A DNA stretch of 17,324 bases from Bacteroidales bacterium UBA1756 (lineage in GTDB: Bacteria; Bacteroidota; Bacteroidia; Bacteroidales; WCHB1-69): NCBI GenBank assembly GCA_002314795.1, contig DCHI01000057.1:1-17324 (forward strand), written 5' to 3'. The notes under the pieces are model-generated. The model ran no database searches, was not told the DNA's origin, and saw nothing but the letters and a program-made list of their open reading frames with translations. Positions 7,244 to 14,719 of the stretch are shown here, piece after piece. How positions within the stretch are numbered: position 1 is the first letter of the stretch; each line of letters opens with the position of its first letter. A program made the position numbers and the translations under genes.

Positions 7244-8188
7244 GTGATTTATTTCTACAAACATAGCGAAATCAATAAGGAAAAGTGGAATCGATGCGTA
7301 AAGCAGTCAGTTGCGTCAACCATTTTTGTTGATTTCGACTTTTTGGAAATTGCCTGTCCCGAGTGGTGCGCGCTCGTCCGGGACGACTACGACGCCGTGA
7401 TGCCGCTCCCGTGGCGTTCCAAGTGCGGAATCGATTACGTCTATTCACCCGCTTTTTATTTCCGTCTCGGAATCTTTTCCCCTTCCACTTTGTCGGCCGA
7501 CCAGGTGGCGGAGTTCGTGGCACACATCCCGTCTCGTTTTGTACAGGTTGATCTGAACCTGAATGAAAGAAACTCCGATTCTCAAATTCGGGGGAAAGTG
7601 GATTCTCAAATCTCTCACGAATTGAACCTCAATGCTTCGTACGAAACGCTTTTTCAGCAGTTTAGTCGAAGCCACAAACACAACATCAAAGTGGCTCGAA
7701 AGGCATTGTTGGTTTTGGACAGATCCATCTGCGTCGAAGATGTGATTTCTCTTTTTAGAAATAACCGTGGTAAAGATAAACATATTAAAATTAGTGATCT
7801 TGACTACGGTTTTTTTTTGCAAATGACCGAATTCGCCGCGCATCGTGACCTCCTCGAATGTTGGGGCGTGCGTGATACTGACGGCTTTTTGTTAGCTGGC
7901 GCCTGTTTTCTCCGTGACGAAAAGCACCTTTGGTTTTGGTTCTCCGGACGCGATGAATCTCGCTCGGAAAGTCGTGCTATGTTCTTCCTTTTGGACGAGT
8001 ACATCCGTACCCATTCCGCGTCTCCTTTCGTTTTGGGACTGAGCGGTTCAAAAAATGAGAATGTGTCCCAACTTTATCGTGGCTTCGGGGCGCAGCGCTA
8101 TACCTACCCGATGCTCCATTTTTCTAACAACGCTATTGCCGCTTTACCAGTTCGTATCTATAAGTTTTTGAAAGAAATTATTAAATAA
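7244..8188 (+). CDS. GNAT/FemAB-like acyltransferase family protein
   Basis: This 314-residue soluble protein has the two-part shape of FemAB-like/Acetyltransf_6 proteins. The N-terminal half contains WCALVRDDYDAVMPLPWR (41-58). The second half opens with FSRSHKHNIKVARKA (140-154) and carries the acetyltransferase-like strand block LLAGACFLRDEKHLWFWFSG (216-235). It closes with GSKNENVSQLYRGFGAQ (268-284), where SQLYRGFGA matches the family's usual end motif. Members move acyl or aminoacyl groups; this substrate is unknown. The start is GTG at 7244 and no in-frame ATG precedes the conserved part. The upp start follows the stop by 11 bases, so the two genes are likely co-transcribed, which does not by itself imply a shared function. 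Confidence 0.75.
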   Translation: MIYFYKHSEINKEKWNRCVKQSVASTIFVDFDFLEIACPEWCALVRDDYDAVMPLPWRSKCGIDYVYSPAFYFRLGIFSPSTLSADQVAEFVAHIPSRFVQVDLNLNERNSDSQIRGKVDSQISHELNLNASYETLFQQFSRSHKHNIKVARKALLVLDRSICVEDVISLFRNNRGKDKHIKISDLDYGFFLQMTEFAAHRDLLECWGVRDTDGFLLAGACFLRDEKHLWFWFSGRDESRSESRAMFFLLDEYIRTHSASPFVLGLSGSKNENVSQLYRGFGAQRYTYPMLHFSNNAIAALPVRIYKFLKEIIK

Positions 8189-8199
8189 ATATTGTTACT

Positions 8200-8868
8200 A
8201 TGAAAGAAATTAGAAATTTAGGTTTGGAGAACACCATCTTCAATCAGTACATTGCAGAACTTCGTAGCGAAGTCATCCAGAAAGATCCGATGCGTTTTCG
8301 TCGCAATTTGGAACGTATTGGTGAAATTTTCGCTTACGAGATTAGCAAAACCTTTCATTATCACGCAGTTGACGTAAAAACTCCTCTGGGTGTGAAATCA
8401 ATGAATCTGATGGACGAACAACCGATTCTCGCTACCATTCTTCGTGCGGGGCTTCCGTTGCATCAGGGAATGCTGAACGTGTTTGACCACGCGGACAATG
8501 CGTTTATTTCCGCCTTCCGCAAGCATTATGACGACGGCTCTTTCGATATTCAAATCGGGTATATGTCATCTCCGGAAATGAAAGACCGCATCCTTATCCT
8601 CGCAGACCCGATGTTGGCCAGCGGACAATCTATGATTTGTGCTTACAATGAAATATTAGCACAAGGGAAACCCAAGTATATCCATATTGTTTCGGTTATT
8701 GCCAGCACACAAGGTGTTCAGTATCTGAAGGACAACCTTCCGGATGTGGACTGTACCATCTGGTTAGGTGCTGTGGATGACGAGCTTACGGCCCAATCTT
8801 ACATCGTCCCGGGCTTGGGCGATGCCGGCGACCTCGCCTTCGGATGCAAAACCGATTCGATTATCTAA
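8200..8868 (+). CDS. upp: Uracil phosphoribosyltransferase
   Basis: This 222-residue enzyme makes UMP from uracil and PRPP in pyrimidine salvage, in the cytoplasm. The PRPP-binding loop is LILADPMLASGQS (132-144), with DPML at 136-139 and SGQ in place of the more common TGG. PILATILRAGLP (75-86) and the C-terminal uracil-binding segment YIVPGLGDAGDLAFG (201-215) are typical of the family. It is slightly longer than the usual 208-210 residues because of a short N-terminal extension. It sits 11 bases behind the GNAT-like gene and is followed by a strong terminator at 8886-8928, so it ends the transcription unit. Confidence 0.95.
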   Translation: MKEIRNLGLENTIFNQYIAELRSEVIQKDPMRFRRNLERIGEIFAYEISKTFHYHAVDVKTPLGVKSMNLMDEQPILATILRAGLPLHQGMLNVFDHADNAFISAFRKHYDDGSFDIQIGYMSSPEMKDRILILADPMLASGQSMICAYNEILAQGKPKYIHIVSVIASTQGVQYLKDNLPDVDCTIWLGAVDDELTAQSYIVPGLGDAGDLAFGCKTDSII

Positions 8869-8885
8869 TCAGATTGAACGGTTAT

Positions 8886-8928
8886 AACAAGAAAGCGACT
8901 TCTTCCCAAGTCGCTTTCTTGTTTTCAA
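8886..8928 (+). terminator. Intrinsic terminator of the upp unit
   Basis: A perfect 16-base inverted repeat (8886-8901 with 8908-8923, core AAGAAAGCGACTT) encloses a CTTCCC loop and runs into TTTTC. It begins 17 bases after the upp stop. The T tract is short, but the stem is the strongest in the window and may also help block the opposing miaA transcript. Confidence 0.85.
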
Positions 8929-8933
8929 TATCT

Positions 8934-9024
8934 TACTTCCTACTTCCTACTTCCTACTTCTTACTTCTTACTTCTTACTTCTTACTTCTTACTTCCTACT
9001 TCCTACTTCCTACTTCCTACTTCA
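8934..9024 (+). repeat. Heptamer tandem array TACTTCN, 13 units
   Basis: Thirteen exact 7-base units run without interruption. The last base of each unit in order is C, C, C, T, T, T, T, T, C, C, C, C, A. The blocks of C- and T-type units suggest expansion by slippage or unequal exchange. The array overlaps the 3' end of miaA and supplies its stop codon at 9003-9005. Confidence 0.95.
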
Positions 9025-9893
9025 CACATCTCGTACTCGCCTTCGTTCCGTTTGAACCAGGTCATTTGGCGTTTGGCGTAGCGACGGGTGTGCGTCTTGA
9101 TGTCGGTGACGGCCTGCTCCAATGAGAGTTTTCCGTCCAAGTAGTCAAACAGCTCTTTGTAGCCGACGGTGTTCAGTGAGTTGAGGTGTTTTTGGGAATA
9201 AAGACTTTTCACTTCGTCCAAAAGGCCGTCCGTCATCATTTGATCGACGCGGCGGTTGATACGGTCAAAGAGAATATCGCGTGGCCGTGTCAGACAGATT
9301 TTGATGATGTCGAAATCGCGTTTCCGGTGGGTGTTCCGTAAAAAATCGGAGTAGGGTTGTCCCATTTGGAGGGAGACTTCCACCGCGCGAATCATCCGTT
9401 TGTGGTCCGCCAGGTTGCAGCGGTCGTAGTAGGCCGGATCCACGCGCCGCAGTTCCGTCCGAAGCGCTTCGATGCCGTCATTCAGGTACAGATTGTTGAC
9501 AAATTGCCGAAGTTCTTCGTCCGGGTCCGGCAGTTCGTCAATGCCGTTGCAGACGGCATCGATGTACAGCCCGGAGCCGCCCGTCATCACGACGACGGGA
9601 TTTTTTGCAAACAAAGAGGGGAGTAGTTGCAGCACGTCCTGTTCGAAACGGGAAACGCTGTAATAATCGTGGATGGAAAGGTTGCCCACAAAGTAGTGTG
9701 GAACGGCGGCGAGTTCGTCGGGCGTCGGGGCAGCTGTCCCGATTTTCATCTCCCTATAAAACTGACGCGAATCTGCCGAAATAACGACAGATTCGCAGTC
9801 TATGGCCGTTTGGATGGCGAATTGCGTTTTGCCGACGGCGGTCGGTCCGGCAATCACCACCAACGTGGGTTTACTAATATTCTTTAAGTTCAT
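9003..9893 (-). CDS. miaA: tRNA dimethylallyltransferase
   Basis: This roughly 296-residue enzyme transfers a dimethylallyl group to A37 of tRNAs that read UNN codons. It has the P-loop GPTAVGKT (16-23 from the chosen start), SADSRQFYREMKIGT (substrate and tRNA recognition), TGGSGLYIDAV, NTVGYKELFDYLDG and the C-terminal YAKRQMTWFKRNE. I place the start at 9893 (MNLKNISKPT) because this puts the P-loop at the usual distance. An in-frame ATG at 9953 would add 20 Thr/Met-rich residues inside the upstream gene. The chosen start overlaps that gene's end by 20 bases, suggesting coupled translation. The last residues (EVGSRK) and the stop codon are encoded by the TACTTCN heptamer array, so this tail is probably not functional sequence. 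Confidence 0.95.
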   Translation of the reverse strand: MNLKNISKPTLVVIAGPTAVGKTQFAIQTAIDCESVVISADSRQFYREMKIGTAAPTPDELAAVPHYFVGNLSIHDYYSVSRFEQDVLQLLPSLFAKNPVVVMTGGSGLYIDAVCNGIDELPDPDEELRQFVNNLYLNDGIEALRTELRRVDPAYYDRCNLADHKRMIRAVEVSLQMGQPYSDFLRNTHRKRDFDIIKICLTRPRDILFDRINRRVDQMMTDGLLDEVKSLYSQKHLNSLNTVGYKELFDYLDGKLSLEQAVTDIKTHTRRYAKRQMTWFKRNEGEYEMCEVGSRK

Positions 9894-10473
9894 CAAATCC
9901 GTTGAGGTCGAGGTCGTCATAGCCGTCATCAAAACCGGTGCCGAGGTCATCATCTTCCTCCAAATCCAAATCTTCCACGTAGTTGTCGTCGGGATTGGGC
10001 AGACGGAAGTTGCGGTTGTCCTTTGGCATTTCCTTCACTTTGTTTGTACAACGCGGATAGGTGACACCTTTTTCCTCCGGCTGAATCTTCAGCAATTCAA
10101 TGTAAAAAACTTTCGGGCAAAGGAAATCGTACTCATACATTATATGTTGGTGCGGATCCGTGATGAAATCTTTCAGCAGGGAATCTTTCATCACAAACAT
10201 AGGCAGCCGTGAGCGAAGAGCGAACTCGTCGTTTTCGTCGTATTCCGGTTCTTCTTTGACTTCGTCGTCGCACATATCCATCAGAGAAATCTCTTTCTGC
10301 TTGTTCCATTTGGAATCGCAGATATAAAAAGATGCCAACTCTTTTCCGTCCAAAGGAATAGCGCTTAAAAGGGCCTTGTGCAAATTTTCGAAATTGTCGG
10401 AGGCGAGAATTTCAATGTCTCTTACGAAATCTTCAACTTCGTCGTAATAAACCCGAAACTTGTAATAGTACAT
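9874..10473 (-). CDS. Plasmid pRiA4b ORF-3-like protein with acidic tail
   Basis: This 199-residue protein opens with YYYKFRVYYDEVEDFVRDIE and contains SDNFENLHKALLSAI (25-39) and ELASFYICDSKWNKQKEISL (45-64). These match the pRiA4b ORF-3/IS1096 TnpR-like family (PF07929) as I know it from Bacteroidota. Residues 165-199 are strongly acidic (VEDLDLEEDDDLG and on), a likely disordered tail. Despite the family name it need not be mobile-element related: it lies between yebC (53-base gap) and miaA (20-base overlap), and no transposase is nearby. Its function is unknown. The cluster with two translation-related genes hints at a link to RNA or ribosome biology, which is inference only. Confidence 0.75.
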   Translation of the reverse strand: MYYYKFRVYYDEVEDFVRDIEILASDNFENLHKALLSAIPLDGKELASFYICDSKWNKQKEISLMDMCDDEVKEEPEYDENDEFALRSRLPMFVMKDSLLKDFITDPHQHIMYEYDFLCPKVFYIELLKIQPEEKGVTYPRCTNKVKEMPKDNRNFRLPNPDDNYVEDLDLEEDDDLGTGFDDGYDDLDLNGFDELKEY

Positions 10474-10526
10474 TATATTTTGGTTTGAAGGATTATTGAT
10501 TTGGAAAATGTTTCGCTGATGTCGGA

Positions 10527-11237
10527 TTATTCCATATTGGTGAAAACGTTGGTGACGTCTTCGTCATCTTCAATCTTTTCAAGAAGTTTTTCAATTTCTT
10601 CGCGTTGTTCGTCGGTGACGGACTTCATCACGTTCGGAATTCTTTCGAATTTGAAACTCTTGATTTCGAAGTTGTTGTCTTCGAAATATTTCTGCATCGG
10701 GCCGAAGCTTTGGAATTCGCCGTAAGCAACGATTTCCTCGCCGTCTTCAAAAATTTCTTCGCAGCCGCAGTCAATCAGTTCGAGTTCCAATTCTTCTACA
10801 TCGACACCATCTTTTTTGCAGATGACGAAACTGCATTTTCTATCAAAAATAAAGTCGTGCATATTGGAGTTTCCGAGCGTACCGCCGAGCTTGTTGAAGT
10901 AGCTGCGGAGGTTGGCGACCGTACGTTGGTTGTTGTCGGTAGCGGTTTCAATGACGACGGCTACACCGTGGGGAGCTGTTCCAGCGAAAACCACCTCTTT
11001 ATAATCGGAAGTATCTTTTTCGAAAGCGCGTTTGATGGCGCGATCCACGTTGTCTTTCGGCATATTTTCAGAACGAGCGTTCTGGATTAACAGACGAAGT
11101 TTCGCGTTGGCATCGGGATCCGGACCGCCTGCTTTCGCCGCCATCGTGATTTCTTTTCCTAAGCGGGTAAATACGCGGGCCATATTGCCCCATCTTTTCA
11201 ATTTTCTGGCTTTTCTATATTCAAATGCTCTTCCCAT
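10527..11237 (-). CDS. YebC/PmpR-family protein
   Basis: This 236-residue protein has the YebC signature throughout: MGRAFEYRKARK at the start, ARVFTRLGKEITMAAKAGGPDPDANAKLRLLIQNARSENMPKDN split over 20-63, then domain 2/3 elements such as GVAVVIETATDNNQRT and GGTLGNSNMHDFIFD. Length is normal. The family was long annotated as a transcriptional regulator; more recent work ties YebC proteins to relieving ribosome stalling at proline-rich stretches. It is the first gene of the minus-strand cluster with the ORF-3-like gene and miaA, behind a TATCTTTGC box at 11283-11291. The C-terminus is acidic (KIEDDEDV). Family assignment is firm; molecular role rests on homologues. Confidence 0.95.
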   Translation of the reverse strand: MGRAFEYRKARKLKRWGNMARVFTRLGKEITMAAKAGGPDPDANAKLRLLIQNARSENMPKDNVDRAIKRAFEKDTSDYKEVVFAGTAPHGVAVVIETATDNNQRTVANLRSYFNKLGGTLGNSNMHDFIFDRKCSFVICKKDGVDVEELELELIDCGCEEIFEDGEEIVAYGEFQSFGPMQKYFEDNNFEIKSFKFERIPNVMKSVTDEQREEIEKLLEKIEDDEDVTNVFTNME

Positions 11238-11282
11238 AGTATAAGTTTTGTATAAATTTGTTATTGTTAAAAAAAATCGGCG

Positions 11283-11291
11283 GCAAAGATA
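11283..11291 (-). promoter_or_regulatory. -7 box of the yebC unit
   Basis: On the minus strand this reads TATCTTTGC followed by CGCCGATTT, about 46 bases before the yebC ATG. The 18 bases 11274-11291 are identical to 6602-6619. No good -33 TTTG is present. Confidence 0.7.
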
Positions 11292-11323
11292 CTACTTTTT
11301 CGCGGAAAGTGGCAGAATCGTGT

Positions 11324-11361
11324 GACGAAATTCACGGCTGCCGCGCGAATTTTTTTTCGTC
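11324..11361. repeat. Imperfect inverted repeat beyond the HAD-DUF3667 gene
   Basis: GACGAAATTC at 11324-11333 pairs with GAAT (11347-11350) and TTTCGTC (11355-11361), with a GC-rich interior and four unpaired T. It lies between the stop of the HAD-DUF3667 gene and the yebC promoter. It has no T tract in the minus direction, so a terminator role is possible but not canonical. Confidence 0.4.
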
Positions 11362-11391
11362 GCACTTGTACGAGGAGAACAGCGTCATCTT

Positions 11392-11418
11392 TATAAACTT
11401 TACAAACTTTAAGAGCTT
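11392..11418 (+). repeat. Nonamer array, two perfect units and one decayed
   Basis: TATAAACTT and TACAAACTT are followed by TAAGAGCTT. The array touches the stop codon (11418-11420) of the minus-strand HAD-DUF3667 gene. Confidence 0.7.
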
Positions 11419-12989
11419 TACACCCCCATCTTATATGCGGTGGCGGCCATTACACCAATCAAAAGCACTACCAACAGAATGAGAATGAAAATTCCGCCGC
11501 TGAATAGTACAAGGAAGTTTGTAATGTATTGTCGGATAATTCTTTTCTCTAATAATTTATAACTGCACCACGTGAGTATGGCGGGATAGCCGAAAATGAT
11601 GAAATAGTCGTAAATGGATTCGTAGATATCGTGTGAAAACCAGTAAACGACGGATAGAATGCACTCGATGATGGTCGCCAAAATGATGAAATAGATTTGC
11701 AAAACGGTCGTTTCTGCCCAGTTGTACCTTTTTCTGAATTTTTTTCCATAAAAAAGACGGATGAAAGAGACGGATATGGGCAATGTGAGTATCGTAATGA
11801 GTGCGTAGTGATTGGCATAAAATTCTTTCGCCTTAACAATGGCTTGCGCTCCTTCGGCCGCCATTATATAGGATGTTTCATCGAGTTCCCCGCGCTGGAT
11901 TTCCATCTGTTCGGACACGTTTTTTGATTCATCGGAATCCGTGATCATCAGTTGGTTGCTGTGCGTCTGATTGATAATCAGCAGGTAGAGTCCGGAAATA
12001 ACCAGCAGCATCGGGAACGGTGAAAAATAGTTGACCCGACGTCCGTCAATGTAGTCTTTGACCACTTTCCACGGGCGGGTGAAGAGTCGTTTCAGTGTGT
12101 AGATGACCCCGCCGTCGTTTCCAATAATTCCCGCCATCAGATTCTTCCACATATTTTTGATGGACAGGCGATGTTCGTCTGTGGATTGTCCGCACGTGGG
12201 ACAGTAGTCGCTGTCGCAGAGTGTCCCGCAATTCAGGCACGCTTTGGGCTCTTTGTGCGTGTGTGGAATTTCATCGTCACTCACTTTTTTGATGATGTTG
12301 GTGGCGACTTCCTTGAGATGTTCTCTTCTTTTTTCCCACTTATTTGGAAGAACGACACCCACTAGGTCGGCAGGTTTTTCAATGATGACGTCGGCAGCGG
12401 CATTTTCCAGTTCGGTGCGGTCACGGAATCCCCATAGTACACCGATTTTTCGGAGTCCGGCATTGGTCGCTGTGGCCATATCGGTGGCGGTGTCTCCTAC
12501 GTACCAGGTCTCGTCCGGAGCGGCTTCGGTTATTTTCAAAATATCAAAAACGATGTCCGGCGCCGGTTTTGTCGGCACGCCGGGACGTTTGCCCAAGGCC
12601 GCTGCAAAATGGATGGTAGGGAAGTAGTGGCTCATCAGTTCGTCCATCGCTTCGTGGGCTTTGTTTGAAGCCACCGCAATCTTCACACCGTTTGCTTGGA
12701 GCGTTTCCAATGTTTCAACCATTCCTGCGTACGGGGCGGTCTTGTCTGTCTTATGTTCTTGATAATAAGATAGAAAATCGTTGTAAACCGACTCCATCGT
12801 CTCCTCGTTTCGCGCATTTTCTGGAAGAACTCGTTCAATGAGTTTCCACATTCCGTCCCCAACAAAATAGCGGTAGTCGTCTAACGGATGAGTCGGAAAA
12901 TGGTGCTGGGAAAGGGTGTGATTGCAGCTGTCGCACAAATCTTCCAAAGAATTGAGCAGCGTGCCGTCCAAGTCAAAGATTACAAGCAT
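11418..12989 (-). CDS. Fusion: HAD phosphatase (Gph-like) plus DUF3667-like zinc-ribbon membrane domain
   Basis: This 523-residue protein joins two families. Residues 1 to about 215 form a HAD hydrolase of the phosphoglycolate phosphatase type: MLVIFDLDGTLLNS (nucleophile D6, acid/base D8), VASNK (S108, K110), a KPAP lysine (K141) and YVGDTATDM (D166, D170). A basic linker leads to a zinc ribbon, CLNCG(x7)CPTCGQ (C251, C254, C263, C266). About five membrane helices follow (roughly 325-341, 394-412, 428-451, 460-479, 492-516). The ribbon plus TLKRLFTRPWKVVKDYIDGR matches DUF3667 membrane proteins of Bacteroidota as I know them. I chose ATG 12989 because the -7 box (13009-13017) excludes the upstream ATG at 13097. 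The substrate is unproven; membrane anchoring of the phosphatase is inferred. Confidence 0.88.
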   Translation of the reverse strand: MLVIFDLDGTLLNSLEDLCDSCNHTLSQHHFPTHPLDDYRYFVGDGMWKLIERVLPENARNEETMESVYNDFLSYYQEHKTDKTAPYAGMVETLETLQANGVKIAVASNKAHEAMDELMSHYFPTIHFAAALGKRPGVPTKPAPDIVFDILKITEAAPDETWYVGDTATDMATATNAGLRKIGVLWGFRDRTELENAAADVIIEKPADLVGVVLPNKWEKRREHLKEVATNIIKKVSDDEIPHTHKEPKACLNCGTLCDSDYCPTCGQSTDEHRLSIKNMWKNLMAGIIGNDGGVIYTLKRLFTRPWKVVKDYIDGRRVNYFSPFPMLLVISGLYLLIINQTHSNQLMITDSDESKNVSEQMEIQRGELDETSYIMAAEGAQAIVKAKEFYANHYALITILTLPISVSFIRLFYGKKFRKRYNWAETTVLQIYFIILATIIECILSVVYWFSHDIYESIYDYFIIFGYPAILTWCSYKLLEKRIIRQYITNFLVLFSGGIFILILLVVLLIGVMAATAYKMGV

Positions 12990-13008
12990 AGATACCGATT
13001 TTGAGGCG

Positions 13009-13017
13009 GCAAAAATA
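13009..13017 (-). promoter_or_regulatory. -7 box of the HAD-DUF3667 gene
   Basis: On the minus strand this reads TATTTTTGC followed by CGCC. A TTG at 13041-13043 (minus strand) lies 23 bases upstream. The leader to ATG 12989 would be only about 13 bases, and this decides the start codon. Confidence 0.7.
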
Positions 13018-13168
13018 ATCGTTTTTTCGGTTGAAATAAACAAGTTTCCATAATTGATTGTTGTTAGTGTAAATAACTGATAGAAAGTGTGATGCAAAAA
13101 GACGAGGTTTTGGGAACATCTTTGGTAAATTGTCGGATTTCTTCTCTTAAAAAGTCCTATTTTTTTCC

Positions 13169-13177
13169 TATTTTTGC
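13169..13177 (+). promoter_or_regulatory. -7 box of sufB
   Basis: TATTTTTGC followed by CGCC, 59 bases before the sufB ATG at 13237. It is divergent from the HAD-DUF3667 promoter; the two -7 boxes are about 150 bases apart. No FeS-responsive operator (for example an IscR-type site) was recognised. Confidence 0.7.
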
Positions 13178-13236
13178 CGCCTCAAATTGGACGTCACCTT
13201 TTACTGATTTTTGACGTTTTTCAAGTTTTTTTTAGA

Positions 13237-14685
13237 ATGGAAGAAGATATCATAAAAAACATTAGTTCAGAGGAATACAAACACGGATTTGAATCTAAAA
13301 TCGAGGTTGAAGAATTTCCGCGCGGATTGAATGAGGACATCATCCGTATGATTTCTGAGAGAAAAGAGGAACCGGAATGGCTCCTCGATTTTCGCCTGAA
13401 GGCATTCCGTAAATGGCAGACGATGAAGGAACCCGACTGGGCTCACCTCAAATATGCCAAGCCGGACTATCAGAACATCATCTATCTTTCTATTCCGAAA
13501 AAAAAGGAATTTTCCGAAGTCGTAAAAACGTTCGACAAGTTGGGCATTTCTTTGGATGAAAACGAAAAGGACTTTACGGACAAGGAGTCTGGAAAGAAAA
13601 CCGATTCGATGGTTGCCGTGGATGCTGTCATCGACTCCGTTTCCGTGAAAACAATGTATTCCGATATGTTGGAAAAGAAGGGGATTTTGTTCTGCTCTTT
13701 CGGAGAAGCGGTCAAAAAGTATCCCGAAATCGTGAAAAAATATCTCGGTTCCGTCGTTCCCGCCTCCGACAATTTCTTTGCCGCACTCAATTCCGCCGTT
13801 TTCAGCGAAGGTTCGTTCTGTTACATTCCCAAAGGTGTCCGTTGCCCCATTGACCTTTCCACCTATTTCCGTATCAATGCGAAAAACTCCGGACAGTTTG
13901 AACGCACCCTTCTGATTGCCGACGAAGGGGCCTACGTGAGTTATTTGGAAGGTTGTACCGCGCCCCAACGTGACGAAAATCAGTTGCACGCAGCCATCGT
14001 TGAAATCGTGGCCCTCGAAGATGCCGAAGTGAAATATTCCACCGTCCAGAACTGGTTCCCCGGCGACAAGGACGGAAAGGGCGGCATCTATAACTTTGTA
14101 ACCAAACGCGGTCTGTGCAAGGGTGCCCGTTCCAAGATTTCGTGGACGCAAGTGGAAACCGGTTCGGCAGTCACTTGGAAATATCCGAGTTGCGTTCTTC
14201 AGGGCGATGACTCCGTCGGTGAATTTTACTCCGTTGCCGTTACCAACAATTACCAGCAAGCCGACACCGGTACCAAAATGGTTCACATTGGGAAAAATAC
14301 CCGAAGCATCATCGTCAGCAAGGGAATTTCTGCCGGCTTCAGCCAGAACAGCTATCGTGGCTTGGTGAAAATCAACAAAGGAGCCACACACTCCCGCAAT
14401 TTCTCGCAGTGCGATTCTTTGTTGATGGGAAGTACCTGTGGCGCACACACTTGGCCGTATGTTGATTGCCACAACAACAGTTCCATTATGGAACACGAGG
14501 CCTCCACCGGAAAAATTTCAGAAGAACAACTCTTCTACTGTCAGCAGCGCGGCATCAGTATGGAAAAAGCCGTCAGTCTCATCGTCAACGGCTATGCCAA
14601 GGGCGTTCTTGAAAAACTCCCTCTCGAATTTGCCGCCGAAGCCCAGGAACTACTCTCCGTTTCCCTCAAAAACTCCATCGGATAA
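13237..14685 (+). CDS. sufB: Fe-S cluster assembly scaffold protein SufB
   Basis: This 482-residue protein is a SufB subunit, which with SufC (ATPase) and SufD forms the scaffold that builds Fe-S clusters. It carries AVFSEGSFCYIPKGVRCPID, the block EGCTAPQRDENQLHAAIVEI, VQNWFPGDKDGKGGIYNFVT and MGSTCGAHTWPYVDCHN with C401 and C411. C401 matches the position of the functionally important SufB cysteine near the C-terminus. The end, EEQLFYCQQRGISMEKAVSLIVNGYAKGV, is typical and separates SufB from SufD. The ATG at 13237 is chosen because the only in-frame start upstream, a TTG at 13174, overlaps the -7 box. No sufC, sufD or sufS follows; the next gene is the NdpA-like one after a repeat region. 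Confidence 0.96.
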   Translation: MEEDIIKNISSEEYKHGFESKIEVEEFPRGLNEDIIRMISERKEEPEWLLDFRLKAFRKWQTMKEPDWAHLKYAKPDYQNIIYLSIPKKKEFSEVVKTFDKLGISLDENEKDFTDKESGKKTDSMVAVDAVIDSVSVKTMYSDMLEKKGILFCSFGEAVKKYPEIVKKYLGSVVPASDNFFAALNSAVFSEGSFCYIPKGVRCPIDLSTYFRINAKNSGQFERTLLIADEGAYVSYLEGCTAPQRDENQLHAAIVEIVALEDAEVKYSTVQNWFPGDKDGKGGIYNFVTKRGLCKGARSKISWTQVETGSAVTWKYPSCVLQGDDSVGEFYSVAVTNNYQQADTGTKMVHIGKNTRSIIVSKGISAGFSQNSYRGLVKINKGATHSRNFSQCDSLLMGSTCGAHTWPYVDCHNNSSIMEHEASTGKISEEQLFYCQQRGISMEKAVSLIVNGYAKGVLEKLPLEFAAEAQELLSVSLKNSIG

Positions 14686-14719
14686 CCCGCCTCCCCACAC
14701 TCCCTAAAAATCCCAACTT

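Noticed and set aside
8934..9024. Heptamer array as a CRISPR or as a coding repeat
   Set aside because: Units are 7 bases with no spacers, so it is not CRISPR. Only the last few miaA codons fall in it, so it is not a protein repeat.
9874..10473. Mobile element, because of the IS1096/pRiA4b family name
   Set aside because: No transposase, terminal inverted repeats or target duplication are visible, and the gene is translationally overlapped with miaA.
10605..11090. 161-codon plus-strand frame opposite yebC
   Set aside because: Phe/Val-rich complement of the yebC frame, without promoter or motif.
13098..13236. Earlier starts for sufB (TTG 13174) and for the HAD-DUF3667 gene (ATG 13097)
   Set aside because: Both lie at or upstream of the respective -7 boxes, and the added residues do not resemble the families.
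13267..14496. 409-codon open frame on the minus strand opposite sufB
   Set aside because: Antisense to a confident sufB. No domain is recognisable and no -7 box precedes it.
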